The notes under the pieces were generated by a model. The model was not told where the DNA came from. It saw only the letters and a program-made list of their open reading frames with translations, and did no database searches. Below are positions 7,590 through 15,398 of a stretch of 64,000 bases of DNA, piece after piece. The position numbers and the translations under genes were made by a program. Numbering within the stretch: position 1 is the first letter of the stretch; each line of letters opens with the position of its first letter. This DNA is from Paenibacillus sp. JNUCC32 (GTDB lineage: Bacteria > Bacillota > Bacilli > Paenibacillales > Paenibacillaceae). Where the stretch lies: assembly GCF_014863545.1 (NCBI RefSeq), contig NZ_CP062260.1, forward strand, positions 2,852,001 through 2,916,000, written 5' to 3'.

Positions 7590-9743
7590 TTAACCCACTT
7601 GTGTCTTCCATTCCCGCCGAGACAGCATCTCTGCAAGCTCTATTTGCAGATCGTGGTCCAGAACATGCTCCCGGATCGAGGTCACACCCGTACGTTCCAC
7701 CCATTTCCACATCGGCTCCTCATACAAGCCGTTCTGCCGGTACCACTGCAAACAAGCGGATACGAGCTGCATTACATGTTCCTCACGTTCAGCAACGCCG
7801 ATCAATTGTCCTTCACGGACAGGGTGGTCCGCATGTCCGCCGAGATAAACCTCCCAGCCTGCGGGCGAAGACGATATTCCGATCCCCTGAACCAGTATGC
7901 TGACGGACGATGCTAGACGATCGGACACCCCTGCATGTACAGGATAAGGCAGCGATACCTCTTGCCAGCGAAGGCGAAGCCATTCTCCAATGCGCCGAAT
8001 GCCTGCCGCCTCCATCCTCGAGCCTTCCGTGTCTTCCATCCATACCTGAACGCCTTGGTAGAGTCCATGATCCGCATCGGAGACATCATGCCAAGTCTTC
8101 CGAACCGGTTCATCACCGTTCCCTATCCCCGTCATTTCAAGGTAATAACGCAGGGCTGGCCGACAGACTATGCATCCGCCCGGCTTCTTCCAGCCCTGAT
8201 GGAGCATGAAATCCGATATCGTATGACAGCCTTGACTCACCGCATGGGTAATCGCTTGCTTCAATGAGGAGTGCCCCAGCTTCGTGCATTCACATACGGG
8301 AATCTCGCCTTGCGTTATGGCCGCCCTCTGCGAAGCCCTCTTTTTGCCGCTTCGCGCATGTCTGACCAGGGCATCCACCATTGGCCGGCAGCCGCCGCAC
8401 GAACCGGATGCCCTGGTCAGCTGCTTAACTTCATCCGTGCTTTGGAGATTGCGATCGGTAACGGCCTGCATGATCTCCGCTTTGCTCACGCCGTTGCAAG
8501 CACACACCGTTTCATGATCCGGGAGCGTCTGTGCAGCTGCTTCCGCCGAGCTTACAATGCCTTCTTGCGGGATAAGCTCCGAGACAGCCGCGCCCTTCTT
8601 CACCATGGACAACAGCGCGGAACCCTCAGTCGTGTCTCCGAACAAAATGGCACCCGTAACCCTGCCTTTGTGCATGATCACTTTTTTGTACGTGCGGCTT
8701 ACGGCATCGTATTGCTGAATGGCGGTTTCCGCATCGATCCCCGATATCGCGCCGGCCGAAAATACATCCACACCCGAGACTTTTAGCTGGGAATAAGGAA
8801 TCGAACCGACATAAGGCTCGGCCTGCCGGCCGCAGATAACCCGGGCAAGCACCTTTCCTTGCTCATACAGGGGAGCGATTAGGCCGTAACTAATCCCCCG
8901 GTGCTCCGCGCATTCTCCCACCGCATAAATATTCGGCTCACTTGTCCTCATGTAGTCATCCACCAGGATAGCCCGCCCCGTCAGCAGACCGCTTCTCTGG
9001 GCCAGCTCCACGTTAGGCCTGATCCCTACGGCAAGCACCACTACATCCGCATCAAGCCGAGTTCCGTCGATAAACCGAAGCCCCTGCGCCCTTGTTCGGC
9101 CAACGATTCGCGTGGTATCCATCGCCAAGTGGAATCGCATCCCTTGGCTTTCGAGCTCCCGCTGCAGCATATGGGCTGCCGTCCGGTCCAGCTGCCGGTT
9201 CATGATGTAAGGGGCATTATGAACCACATGGGTTTCCATGCCGAGATGGAGAAGTCCCCGGGCAGCCTCCAACCCCAGCAATCCCCCGCCAATGACGGCC
9301 GCTTTTGTGTAGACCTTGGACATTTCGGTCATTTTCGTGCAATCATCCACCGTCCTAAATGAAAGGACGCCTTCCTTATCCGTCCCGGGGATAGGCGGAA
9401 CGAAAGGGGATGAGCCTGTTGCCAGAATTAATGCATCATAACCTTCCCGTTTACCGGAGACAGTCTCGATGCAGCGGGCTTTGACATCGATATGATGAAC
9501 GGCTTCACCGGTCAATAACCGGATGCCATGCCGCTCATACCAAGACCAGTCGTTCAGGATAATATCCTGGAGGGAATGTTCGCCTTGAAGGACTTTGGAC
9601 AACAGAATCCGATTATAGTTGGGGCGAGGTTCGGCGCCGAATATCGTAATATCGAAAAGCTCCGGCCCAAGCTGGAGTATTTCCTCTACGCATCGTATCC
9701 CTGCCATTCCATTTCCGACAACAATGAGCTTCTTTCTCTTCAT
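7590..9743 (-). CDS. nasB: Assimilatory nitrate reductase electron-transfer subunit (NirB-like flavoprotein)
   Basis: A 717-residue protein that passes electrons from NAD(P)H to NasC. Residues 5-45 hold the FAD site (LIVVGNGMAGIRCVEEI), about 145-180 the NAD site (AAVIGGGLLGLEAARGL), and a second FAD motif (NIYAVGECAEHRG) follows. Two BFD-type [2Fe-2S] domains come next (CACNGVSKAEI ... GSCGGC and CECTKLGHSSL ... GGCIVC). The C-terminal 170 residues resemble the NirB tail (WEVYLGGHADHPVREGQLIG) without a full siroheme centre. Length fits Bacillus NasB. ATG 9743 follows GGAGGTAATTC. The leader upstream carries tandem hairpins and an overlapping terminator. Confidence 0.9.
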   Translation of the reverse strand: MKRKKLIVVGNGMAGIRCVEEILQLGPELFDITIFGAEPRPNYNRILLSKVLQGEHSLQDIILNDWSWYERHGIRLLTGEAVHHIDVKARCIETVSGKREGYDALILATGSSPFVPPIPGTDKEGVLSFRTVDDCTKMTEMSKVYTKAAVIGGGLLGLEAARGLLHLGMETHVVHNAPYIMNRQLDRTAAHMLQRELESQGMRFHLAMDTTRIVGRTRAQGLRFIDGTRLDADVVVLAVGIRPNVELAQRSGLLTGRAILVDDYMRTSEPNIYAVGECAEHRGISYGLIAPLYEQGKVLARVICGRQAEPYVGSIPYSQLKVSGVDVFSAGAISGIDAETAIQQYDAVSRTYKKVIMHKGRVTGAILFGDTTEGSALLSMVKKGAAVSELIPQEGIVSSAEAAAQTLPDHETVCACNGVSKAEIMQAVTDRNLQSTDEVKQLTRASGSCGGCRPMVDALVRHARSGKKRASQRAAITQGEIPVCECTKLGHSSLKQAITHAVSQGCHTISDFMLHQGWKKPGGCIVCRPALRYYLEMTGIGNGDEPVRKTWHDVSDADHGLYQGVQVWMEDTEGSRMEAAGIRRIGEWLRLRWQEVSLPYPVHAGVSDRLASSVSILVQGIGISSSPAGWEVYLGGHADHPVREGQLIGVAEREEHVMQLVSACLQWYRQNGLYEEPMWKWVERTGVTSIREHVLDHDLQIELAEMLSRREWKTQVG

Positions 9744-9775
9744 GAATTACCTCCACTCTACCCTTGTCACTTTCA

Positions 9776-9822
9776 TGTAAGAAAATACGAAACGCCCTTT
9801 CCCTGGGAACAGGAAAGGGCGT
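9776..9822 (-). terminator. Leader terminator upstream of nasB
   Basis: On the reverse strand an 11-bp stem ACGCCCTTTCC/GGAAAGGGCGT (9812-9822 and 9792-9802) is followed by TTTCGTATTTTC. It stands between the nasB promoter and start codon, so it must be passed for expression. Confidence 0.8.
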
Positions 9823-9854
9823 CATTGCCTTCAAAACGGGCACATCCTTGTGCC
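9813..9854 (-). promoter_or_regulatory. Tandem hexaloop hairpins (ANTAR-type target) in the nasB leader
   Basis: Reverse strand. P1 is GGCAC-AAGGAT-GTGCC (9839-9854). P2 is GAAGGC-AATGAC-GCC(C)TTTC (9813-9832). Both loops are hexamers with A at position 1 and G at position 4, the signature of RNAs bound by ANTAR antiterminators such as Klebsiella NasR and EutV. The 3' arm of P2 is also the 5' arm of the terminator at 9792-9822, so P2 and terminator exclude each other. No ANTAR protein gene is in the window. Confidence 0.75.
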
Positions 9855-9879
9855 GTATTGGTATTCGTAACATACATCT

Positions 9880-9908
9880 AGCTTAGTTGACGAAATTCGA
9901 TACGTCAA
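9880..9908 (-). promoter_or_regulatory. nasBC promoter
   Basis: Reverse strand: -35 TTGACG (9903-9908), 17-bp spacer, -10 TAAGCT (9880-9885), start near 9873. This puts the whole tandem-hairpin leader inside the transcript. The -35 lies in a TnrA/GlnR-like box. Confidence 0.65.
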
Positions 9909-9919
9909 GATATATGACA
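9903..9919. promoter_or_regulatory. TnrA/GlnR-like box at the nasBC promoter
   Basis: CGTCAAGATATATGACA; read on the reverse strand it is TGTCA-N7-TGACG, one base off the TGTNA-N7-TNACA core. It overlaps the nasBC -35 hexamer. Confidence 0.6.
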
Positions 9920-9964
9920 TATATTCATCGGAATTTTAATGATTAATAATTATTCGATTTTTTG

Positions 9965-9981
9965 TGTGATGTATATTGACA
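9965..9981. promoter_or_regulatory. TnrA/GlnR box at the narK promoter
   Basis: TGTGATGTATATTGACA matches TGTNA-N7-TNACA exactly. Its 3' half supplies the narK -35 hexamer, mirroring the nasBC side. Nitrogen-source control of both divergent genes is inferred. Confidence 0.7.
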
Positions 9982-10005
9982 TTCATTTGACCTGTTATCT
10001 ATAAT
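9976..10005 (+). promoter_or_regulatory. narK promoter
   Basis: -35 TTGACA (9976-9981), 18-bp spacer, -10 TATAAT (10000-10005); start near 10012, ahead of the tandem hairpins. Confidence 0.75.
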
Positions 10006-10039
10006 GTGAATCAGCAAAATCATATATTTCACAGACGGA

Positions 10040-10082
10040 AGACACAATGACGTGTCTGCGTCTTGGGCAACGAGGCCGCAAG
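10040..10082 (+). promoter_or_regulatory. Tandem hexaloop hairpins (ANTAR-type target) in the narK leader
   Basis: P1 is AGACAC-AATGAC-GTGTCT (10040-10057). P2 is CTTGGGC-AACGAG-GCC(G)CAAG (10062-10082, one bulged G). Both are six-base loops with A1 and G4, and the first loop is identical to the second loop of the nasB leader. The 3' arm of P2 overlaps the 5' arm of the terminator at 10074-10114, giving the antitermination layout. Confidence 0.78.
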
Positions 10083-10114
10083 TCGTTCTGCAATGGGCGA
10101 ATTGCGGCCTTTTT
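10074..10114 (+). terminator. Leader terminator upstream of narK
   Basis: 8-bp stem GGCCGCAA/TTGCGGCC (10074-10081 and 10102-10109) followed by TTTTT, 65 bases before the narK start. It is mutually exclusive with hairpin P2. Confidence 0.82.
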
Positions 10115-10180
10115 ATGCCTGCATCTGAAGATCCGCACCAGGTATAGAGAACGTACACATTTGGATAAGGAGCGAAAACC

Positions 10181-11407
10181 ATGGAGAAGAAAGGATTTTG
10201 GCAAAGCGGGCACAAGCCCTCCCTGTTCGGTGCTTTTTTGTATTTCGATATCAGCTTCATGATATGGGGCATGCTCGGACCGCTCGCGGTAGTCATTGCC
10301 GGAGATTATCCGATGGATCCGGTGCAGAAGGCAAATCTGGTGGCACTTCCCGTTCTTGGCGGCTCGATACTTCGGCTCGTATTAGGTTTCCTTGCCGATC
10401 GCATCGGCCCGAAGCTAACGGCTCAGATCGGGATGATCGTCACGCTGGTCCCTCTTTTGCTTGGCTGGTTATGGGTAGATTCCCTTGATCAATTGTACGT
10501 CGTTGCGATTCTTCTCGGCGTCGCGGGAGCTTCGTTCGCCGCAGCACTTCCCCTTGCGGGACAGTGGTATCCCAAAGAACATCAAGGCCTGGCGATGGGA
10601 ATCGCCGGAGCCGGGAACAGCGGCACCGTCCTGGCGACCCTGTTCGCCAACCGGCTGGCGCAGCATTTCGGAAGCTGGGAGATTGTCTTCGGACTTGCCA
10701 TCATTCCCATTGTATTGGTCTTCATCTACTTCTCGCTGTTTGCCCGCAACAGTCCGAATCGGCCTGCCCCCAAACGGCTGTCCGAATATGGCAATGTGCT
10801 TAAACAGCGCGATGCTTGGGTATTCTGTGCCCTGTACTGCGTGACGTTTGGCGGCTTTGTCGGGCTCGCCAACTATTTAACGATCTTCTTCAACACCCAG
10901 TATGGCCTTTCCGCGGTTCAGGCTGCGGACATTACAACGATCTGCGTCATAGCAGGGAGCTTCTTCCGTCCTGTAGGCGGCTTTCTGGCCGATCGTATCG
11001 GCGGCTCGCGAATGCTGATGTTTCTCTATGCCGGAGCTGCCATTATGCTGATCGGCGTCTCCTTCTTGCCGCCGCTATGGCTTGTCGTCACGCTGCTGTT
11101 TATCGGCATGATGTGCCTGGGCGCGGGGAACGGTTCCGTATTTCAGCTTGTCCCTCAACGGTTTGCCGGCGAGATCGGCCTGGTTACCGGGATTGTCGGG
11201 GCTGCCGGAGGCTTGGGCGGCTACGCGCTTCCGCTGATATTGGGTCGATTGTACCAAGCGACAGGCTCATACACCGCCGGGTTCATCATTCTGAGCTTCA
11301 TTGCCGCCGCATCGCTGGCCCTTACGATTGTGATGCAGCTGAAATGGCGGCGCAGCTGGCTCCGCGGCGTGCCATCCGGCGCGCAGACCGGATCGGCCGA
11401 GGCGTGA
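10181..11407 (+). CDS. narK: Nitrate/nitrite transporter, NarK/NasA type (MFS)
   Basis: A 408-residue, 12-helix major facilitator protein that imports nitrate, probably by proton symport, for the neighbouring nitrate reductase. Family signs: FDISFMIWGMLGPL in helix 1, the MFS loop GFLADRIGPKLTAQIG, the nitrate-signature glycine helices (AGAGNSGTVLATLFANRLA and GIVGAAGGLGGYALPLILG) and a repeat of the loop motif (GGFLADRIGGSRML). ATG follows AAGGAG at a 9-base gap. It is divergent from nasBC, sharing the 437-bp regulatory region with paired TnrA-like boxes and tandem-hairpin leaders. nasA would be an equally good name. Confidence 0.92.
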   Translation: MEKKGFWQSGHKPSLFGAFLYFDISFMIWGMLGPLAVVIAGDYPMDPVQKANLVALPVLGGSILRLVLGFLADRIGPKLTAQIGMIVTLVPLLLGWLWVDSLDQLYVVAILLGVAGASFAAALPLAGQWYPKEHQGLAMGIAGAGNSGTVLATLFANRLAQHFGSWEIVFGLAIIPIVLVFIYFSLFARNSPNRPAPKRLSEYGNVLKQRDAWVFCALYCVTFGGFVGLANYLTIFFNTQYGLSAVQAADITTICVIAGSFFRPVGGFLADRIGGSRMLMFLYAGAAIMLIGVSFLPPLWLVVTLLFIGMMCLGAGNGSVFQLVPQRFAGEIGLVTGIVGAAGGLGGYALPLILGRLYQATGSYTAGFIILSFIAAASLALTIVMQLKWRRSWLRGVPSGAQTGSAEA

Positions 11408-11434
11408 GAGAAAGCGAGATCCATGTTAACGCTG

Positions 11435-11470
11435 CGACCGTTTCACGGCATATTGCCATAGAAACGGTCG
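11435..11470. repeat. Long hairpin after narK
   Basis: CGACCGTTTC/GAAACGGTCG with an inner GGCA/TGCC pair. No T-run follows, so it is more likely mRNA-protecting than terminating. Confidence 0.55.
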
Positions 11471-11488
11471 ATTAGCGGGCACCCACGC

Positions 11489-11517
11489 AAAAAAAGCATC
11501 TTATCGATGCTTTTTTT
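11489..11517. terminator. Bidirectional terminator
   Basis: AAAAAAAGCATC/GATGCTTTTTTT with a 5-base loop, between narK and the convergent gene at 11540. Confidence 0.88.
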
Positions 11518-11539
11518 GTTTGGGATAACGGCCATGCCA

Positions 11540-11929
11540 TCAGTCGGCTAAATTCACGACGTCATGCTGAACCGAAATTCTGACAAAATAACGATTCGGC
11601 CATATCTTGGTTGTCACCACGACATCCTGGTCATCCTTTTCAAAAAAATAGCCGGAGCCCTCTTGCATTACATAATGCCAATCCTCGCGCTGCATCCGCT
11701 CCTTAATCATTTCAGCCGGTTGCCTCATCTTCGTAAGATACAGTCCATGGCCGTTCGAAGGATCATCAATCTTAACGACGGATTTGTCGGTGGTATGAAG
11801 CGAATACATCAGTTTGATATTATTCCAACCGATCGAATGGATATATAATGCGATATTTATGACGAACATGACAAAGACCAATCCGATGGAACCGAACAAG
11901 ATCCTTTTCCAGCGTTTATTCACGATCAT
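11540..11929 (-). CDS. Uncharacterised membrane-anchored protein in the vanYZ operon
   Basis: About 129 residues, no family recognised. From ATG 11929 (behind AAGGCGGTG) it has a basic N-terminus (NKRWKR), one membrane helix (ILFGSIGLVFVMFVINIALYI) and an extracytoplasmic domain of about 95 residues with a mixed alpha/beta look (MIKERMQREDWHYVMQEGSG, VVVTTKIWPNRYFVRISV). The frame continues upstream to 12052, but that extension overlaps the vanZ-like gene and lacks a ribosome site. It is the third gene of the vanY-vanZ operon, 55 bases downstream of vanZ. A cell-envelope role is inferred from context only. Confidence 0.65.
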   Translation of the reverse strand: MIVNKRWKRILFGSIGLVFVMFVINIALYIHSIGWNNIKLMYSLHTTDKSVVKIDDPSNGHGLYLTKMRQPAEMIKERMQREDWHYVMQEGSGYFFEKDDQDVVVTTKIWPNRYFVRISVQHDVVNLAD

Positions 11930-11984
11930 AACCACCGCCTTTATAGATATGTCTTCAACGTCAAATCGGTACTCATCATCAGGT

Positions 11985-12545
11985 TCAAGATGAGGCCTCT
12001 TGCTTCTTCGCCCCCGATAACGGCTTGCCTTTCCCGCCCCTACCCTCATCAATATGGGATTGTTTTTCCGATAAGGTTAGTTTTAAGACGAGGACCATGG
12101 AACAGCCTATCACCCCGCCAGCCGTATTCAGGATTAAATCGTCCACATCAAAGCTTCCCATCGAAAAGAGAATCTGCGAGCACTCCAGCCCAAGGCTTAG
12201 CCCGAAGGAAGTCACGAAAGCGCCAAGCCATCCCATCCACTTGTTTTTCAGCAATACACTGACGAATATGCCATTGGGTATGAAAATCGCGATATTTCCG
12301 AACAGATTGATCACGTCATGCGGGCTCGAGAGTCGTTTCATATTTTGATGAATGGACTTAAACGGCGTAAAATTGGCAAATTGCAATCGATTCTGCATAT
12401 ATTCGGGATTATCCATCGAACGCTGCAGTTGATGCCACAGAAACGAAATGTTCACGTCGCCGAATTTGAACAGAATGATTTTGACCAGCACATATACATA
12501 CAACGCATACAGCAATAATACCATCCATTTAGGCGTTAGTTTCAT
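11985..12545 (-). CDS. VanZ family protein
   Basis: A 186-residue membrane protein with the VanZ-like pattern: an N-terminal helix (WMVLLLYALYVYVLVKIILF), NFTPFKSI, NLFGNIAIFIPNGIFVSVL, then GLSLGLECSQ and SFDVDDLILNTAGGVIGC. VanZ relatives influence teicoplanin susceptibility or cell-surface traits, but most copies outside van clusters have no known role. ATG 12545 overlaps the stop of the upstream carboxypeptidase (ATGA), so the two are coupled. No vanHAX or vanRS genes are present, so this is not a glycopeptide-resistance cluster. Confidence 0.85.
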   Translation of the reverse strand: MKLTPKWMVLLLYALYVYVLVKIILFKFGDVNISFLWHQLQRSMDNPEYMQNRLQFANFTPFKSIHQNMKRLSSPHDVINLFGNIAIFIPNGIFVSVLLKNKWMGWLGAFVTSFGLSLGLECSQILFSMGSFDVDDLILNTAGGVIGCSMVLVLKLTLSEKQSHIDEGRGGKGKPLSGAKKQEASS

Positions 12546-13477
12546 TCATTCTCATCCTTGCCGAGCTGCACCGTCACAATCATGCCATCGATGTTGTTGC
12601 CGGATATCTCATACTCGCTGCCGGCCGGAACTTCAATTTCCGTTTCTTTCGCCTGGACGGGTACGTACTCGATTTCGTAGGCCTTCCCGTTTACGGTTGC
12701 CTTATAGTTTTTTTTCTCCTTGAGAAAATCCAGATACTCTTCGAGCGTAAAATCCAGCTCGTGCATGATCATGCTGTGCGGAAGCCCAACATAACGAAAA
12801 TGCCACGGCTCATACTGGATCCCTGTGACATCCGTCTTGTTCTGGGGATATCTCAAAATGAATCCATGCGCCCAAGCATGCTTCTTCAGCCACTCGCCCT
12901 CCGGAGATTGATCGATCGCCTTCTGCGTAGATCCGATATCCATGGATAACCCAAGGTTATGTTCGCTGTAGCCTGGTGGCAATGCATAATCTGCGCCTTT
13001 TTCGCGATATAACGCCTCTTGTTCGCTCTCATCCCGGTACCCGCTGCTGATCATGAAGTGATTGACCCCGTCCTCTCCTGCTGCTTGGATCATATCGCCA
13101 AAACGCTCCGCCACAGTGCGCGATAAACGGATCGTGTTGTCAAGAACGACGTAACCATTCATTAAGTCTTGATCGTGAAACAAATTCACGATATCCGTCG
13201 GTACGGCTGCCGGATCCAGCGGGTGATCCTTGTTGACCAAAACCAGATTCCCCTGCGTTACTTGTTCATCTGTCACTGAGACCGTTTGAGCCGCTTTATT
13301 CCCATCGTTATCGTATTCTGATTGAGGATTCGCCTGCGCGTCGGAGCCAGCGTTCATATCCTGTTCCTTATGTGTTCCTTCGTTATCATTCGCGTTTGGC
13401 GTCTCCGTTAGTGCGGGCTCGCATCCGACCAACAGGAAGATCACGAGCAATATCAAACCCTTCTTCAATTTCAACAA
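12542..13477 (-). CDS. D-alanyl-D-alanine carboxypeptidase lipoprotein, VanY-like (peptidase M15B)
   Basis: A 311-residue exported lipoprotein: signal peptide with lipobox LLVGC (Cys near residue 19), an acidic/Asn-rich linker to about residue 85, then an M15B zinc peptidase domain. Zinc ligands lie in SEHNLGLSMDIG and EPWHFRYVG, and the substrate-side motif SGYRDESEQEALYREKG is present. It should trim terminal D-alanine from peptidoglycan stem peptides outside the membrane. The last 80 residues after EPWHFRYV form an extra domain (EEYLDFLKEKKNYKATVNG onward) not needed for catalysis. First gene of a three-gene operon with the VanZ-like protein and a membrane protein. Confidence 0.87.
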   Translation of the reverse strand: MLKLKKGLILLVIFLLVGCEPALTETPNANDNEGTHKEQDMNAGSDAQANPQSEYDNDGNKAAQTVSVTDEQVTQGNLVLVNKDHPLDPAAVPTDIVNLFHDQDLMNGYVVLDNTIRLSRTVAERFGDMIQAAGEDGVNHFMISSGYRDESEQEALYREKGADYALPPGYSEHNLGLSMDIGSTQKAIDQSPEGEWLKKHAWAHGFILRYPQNKTDVTGIQYEPWHFRYVGLPHSMIMHELDFTLEEYLDFLKEKKNYKATVNGKAYEIEYVPVQAKETEIEVPAGSEYEISGNNIDGMIVTVQLGKDENE

Positions 13478-13661
13478 CTCCCTCTATCTTTGTCCCACCA
13501 TCTTAAAGAATATAGTTTAAGGAAAAGTAGGGAAAAGTTAAAGTTTTTCTTAAGAGATGCGAATCCCTCCCGGGCTTTCGCTCTTTACCCTTTGACAAGG
13601 CTGAAGCCCATGGCTTACCTTGGTATTTAGACTAATAAGAATAAAGAAGGTGCCATTATTC

Positions 13662-15398
13662 TTGCTTAAACTATTTCGTTATTTACGTCCTCACTGGACA
13701 GCGGCCCTGCTTGCACCGCTATTGATGCTGCTGGAGGTCGCCATGGATCTGCTTCAGCCCATGCTGATGGCCAGCATTATCGACCGCGGCGTCATGCAGA
13801 ACGATACGCCACACATCCTCAGTACAGGGCTGCTCATGCTGGGAGCTGCAGCCATCGGGCTGCTTGGAGGTCTCGGGTGCACGATTTATTCTTCCATTGC
13901 TTCACAGCGTTTTGGCGCCGACCTTCGCCGGGATTTGTTCCGCAAAGTTCAGACCCTGTCTTTCCGCAATCTGGACGACATCTCAACCGGGTCGCTCATC
14001 ACCCGGCTTACGAGCGATATCGTTCAGCTTCAGACGATGGTGCAGATGCTGCTGCGCATCTTCGTACGCTCACCGTTTCTTGCCATAGGAAGCATGATCA
14101 TGGCGGTGATCATCAGCCCCAAGCTGGCCATCATTCTGGCTATTGCCGTTCCGTTGCTGTTCGTCGTGATGTTTTTCCTGATCCGGGCTACCCTGCCCTT
14201 GTTCGCCACCGTTCAGAAGAAACTCGATAAGGTGAATACGGTATTGAAGGAAAATTTCGCCGGAATCCGGGTCTCCAAGGCATTCGTGCGTGCCGGTTAC
14301 GAGAAGGACCGATTTCATGATGCGAACCACGACTTCACGCAAGTTTCGGTTAAAACCCAGCGGATCGTTGCGCTCAACATGCCCATCCTGACCATGATTC
14401 TGAATGTCAGCATCGTGGCCGTCCTGTGGTTCGGCGGAAAGGATGCTATCGGCGGATCCTTTGAGGTCGGTAGCCTGGTAGCCTTTATAAACTATGTCAC
14501 GCAGGTATTGTTCTCGGTTTCTTCCGTGGCCATGATGCTGGTACGGATTTCTACGGCCAAGGTCTCCGCTGACCGTATTCATGAGGTCATGCGTACAGAA
14601 TCCGAAATTGTGAACGAGGTTCAACCGGCAACCGATGCGTACAAGCAAGGAGAGATCATGTTTGACCGCGTTACCTTTTCCTATAACTCGGAGATGCAGA
14701 GGCCCGTACTGCGCGACATCAGTTTCAAGGTTCTACCAGGACAGCATGTAGCCATTATGGGTGCAACAGGTTCGGGTAAAACCTCTCTGGTATCCCTGCT
14801 CCCCCGTCTGTACGATGTGACCTCCGGGCAGATACGAATCGACGGAACCGATGTGCGGAGAATGGAGCTGTCCGCTTTGCGCGAACGAATCGGCATCGTC
14901 CTGCAAGAATCCATCCTTTTTACAGGCACTATAAGGGACAACATCCGCTACGGGAAACCGGACGCTTCCGATGAAGAAGTAATGGCCTCGGCTAAAGCTG
15001 CCCAAGCGCATGATTTCATTACTTCCATGCCGGATGGCTACGATACCGTGCTTGGACAACGCGGCGTGAACCTGTCCGGCGGACAGAAACAGCGGATATC
15101 CATTGCGCGGGCATTATTGCTTCAACCCGCCATTCTGATTCTTGATGACAGCACCAGCGCCATCGATACGGGAACGGAGTCGCGGCTTCGGAAAGAGCTG
15201 GCCCGTCTGATGAAAGACCGGACCTGCCTTATGATAGCCCAGCGGATCTCATCCGTGATCGACGCCGACCTGATATTGGTGCTGGATGACGGGGAATTGA
15301 TCGCGAAGGGCACGCACCACGAGCTGCTTGCTTCCTGTGAAGTATATCAGGACATTTATCGATCGCAATTCGGCAAGGAGGTGTCTTCTCATGGCTAA
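13662..15398 (+). CDS. ABC exporter half-transporter with degenerate ATP site (subunit 1)
   Basis: About 578 residues: six-helix exporter domain (1-300) fused to a nucleotide-binding domain. Walker A is GATGSGKTS and the signature is NLSGGQKQR. Walker B is ILILDDS, with Asp in place of the catalytic Glu, and the H-loop reads MIAQRIS, with Gln in place of His. This is the non-catalytic partner of a heterodimer like Bacillus YfiB/YfiC or BmrC/BmrD. TTG 13662 is preferred because AAGAAGGTG lies nine bases upstream and translation begins MLKLFRYLRPHW; an ATG at 13620 has no ribosome site. The stop overlaps the start of subunit 2. Drug or lipid export is likely; the substrate is unknown. Confidence 0.88.
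   Translation: MLKLFRYLRPHWTAALLAPLLMLLEVAMDLLQPMLMASIIDRGVMQNDTPHILSTGLLMLGAAAIGLLGGLGCTIYSSIASQRFGADLRRDLFRKVQTLSFRNLDDISTGSLITRLTSDIVQLQTMVQMLLRIFVRSPFLAIGSMIMAVIISPKLAIILAIAVPLLFVVMFFLIRATLPLFATVQKKLDKVNTVLKENFAGIRVSKAFVRAGYEKDRFHDANHDFTQVSVKTQRIVALNMPILTMILNVSIVAVLWFGGKDAIGGSFEVGSLVAFINYVTQVLFSVSSVAMMLVRISTAKVSADRIHEVMRTESEIVNEVQPATDAYKQGEIMFDRVTFSYNSEMQRPVLRDISFKVLPGQHVAIMGATGSGKTSLVSLLPRLYDVTSGQIRIDGTDVRRMELSALRERIGIVLQESILFTGTIRDNIRYGKPDASDEEVMASAKAAQAHDFITSMPDGYDTVLGQRGVNLSGGQKQRISIARALLLQPAILILDDSTSAIDTGTESRLRKELARLMKDRTCLMIAQRISSVIDADLILVLDDGELIAKGTHHELLASCEVYQDIYRSQFGKEVSSHG

Noticed and set aside
8271..9362. + strand frames of 150-170 codons opposite nasB
   Set aside because: Same shadow pattern; no ribosome sites or recognisable domains.
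9988..10005. Alternative narK promoter TTGACC with TATAAT
   Set aside because: The spacing is only seven bases; TTGACA at 9976 with an 18-base spacer fits better.
11985..13477. Glycopeptide resistance cluster
   Set aside because: vanY- and vanZ-like genes are present but vanH, vanA, vanX and vanRS are not.
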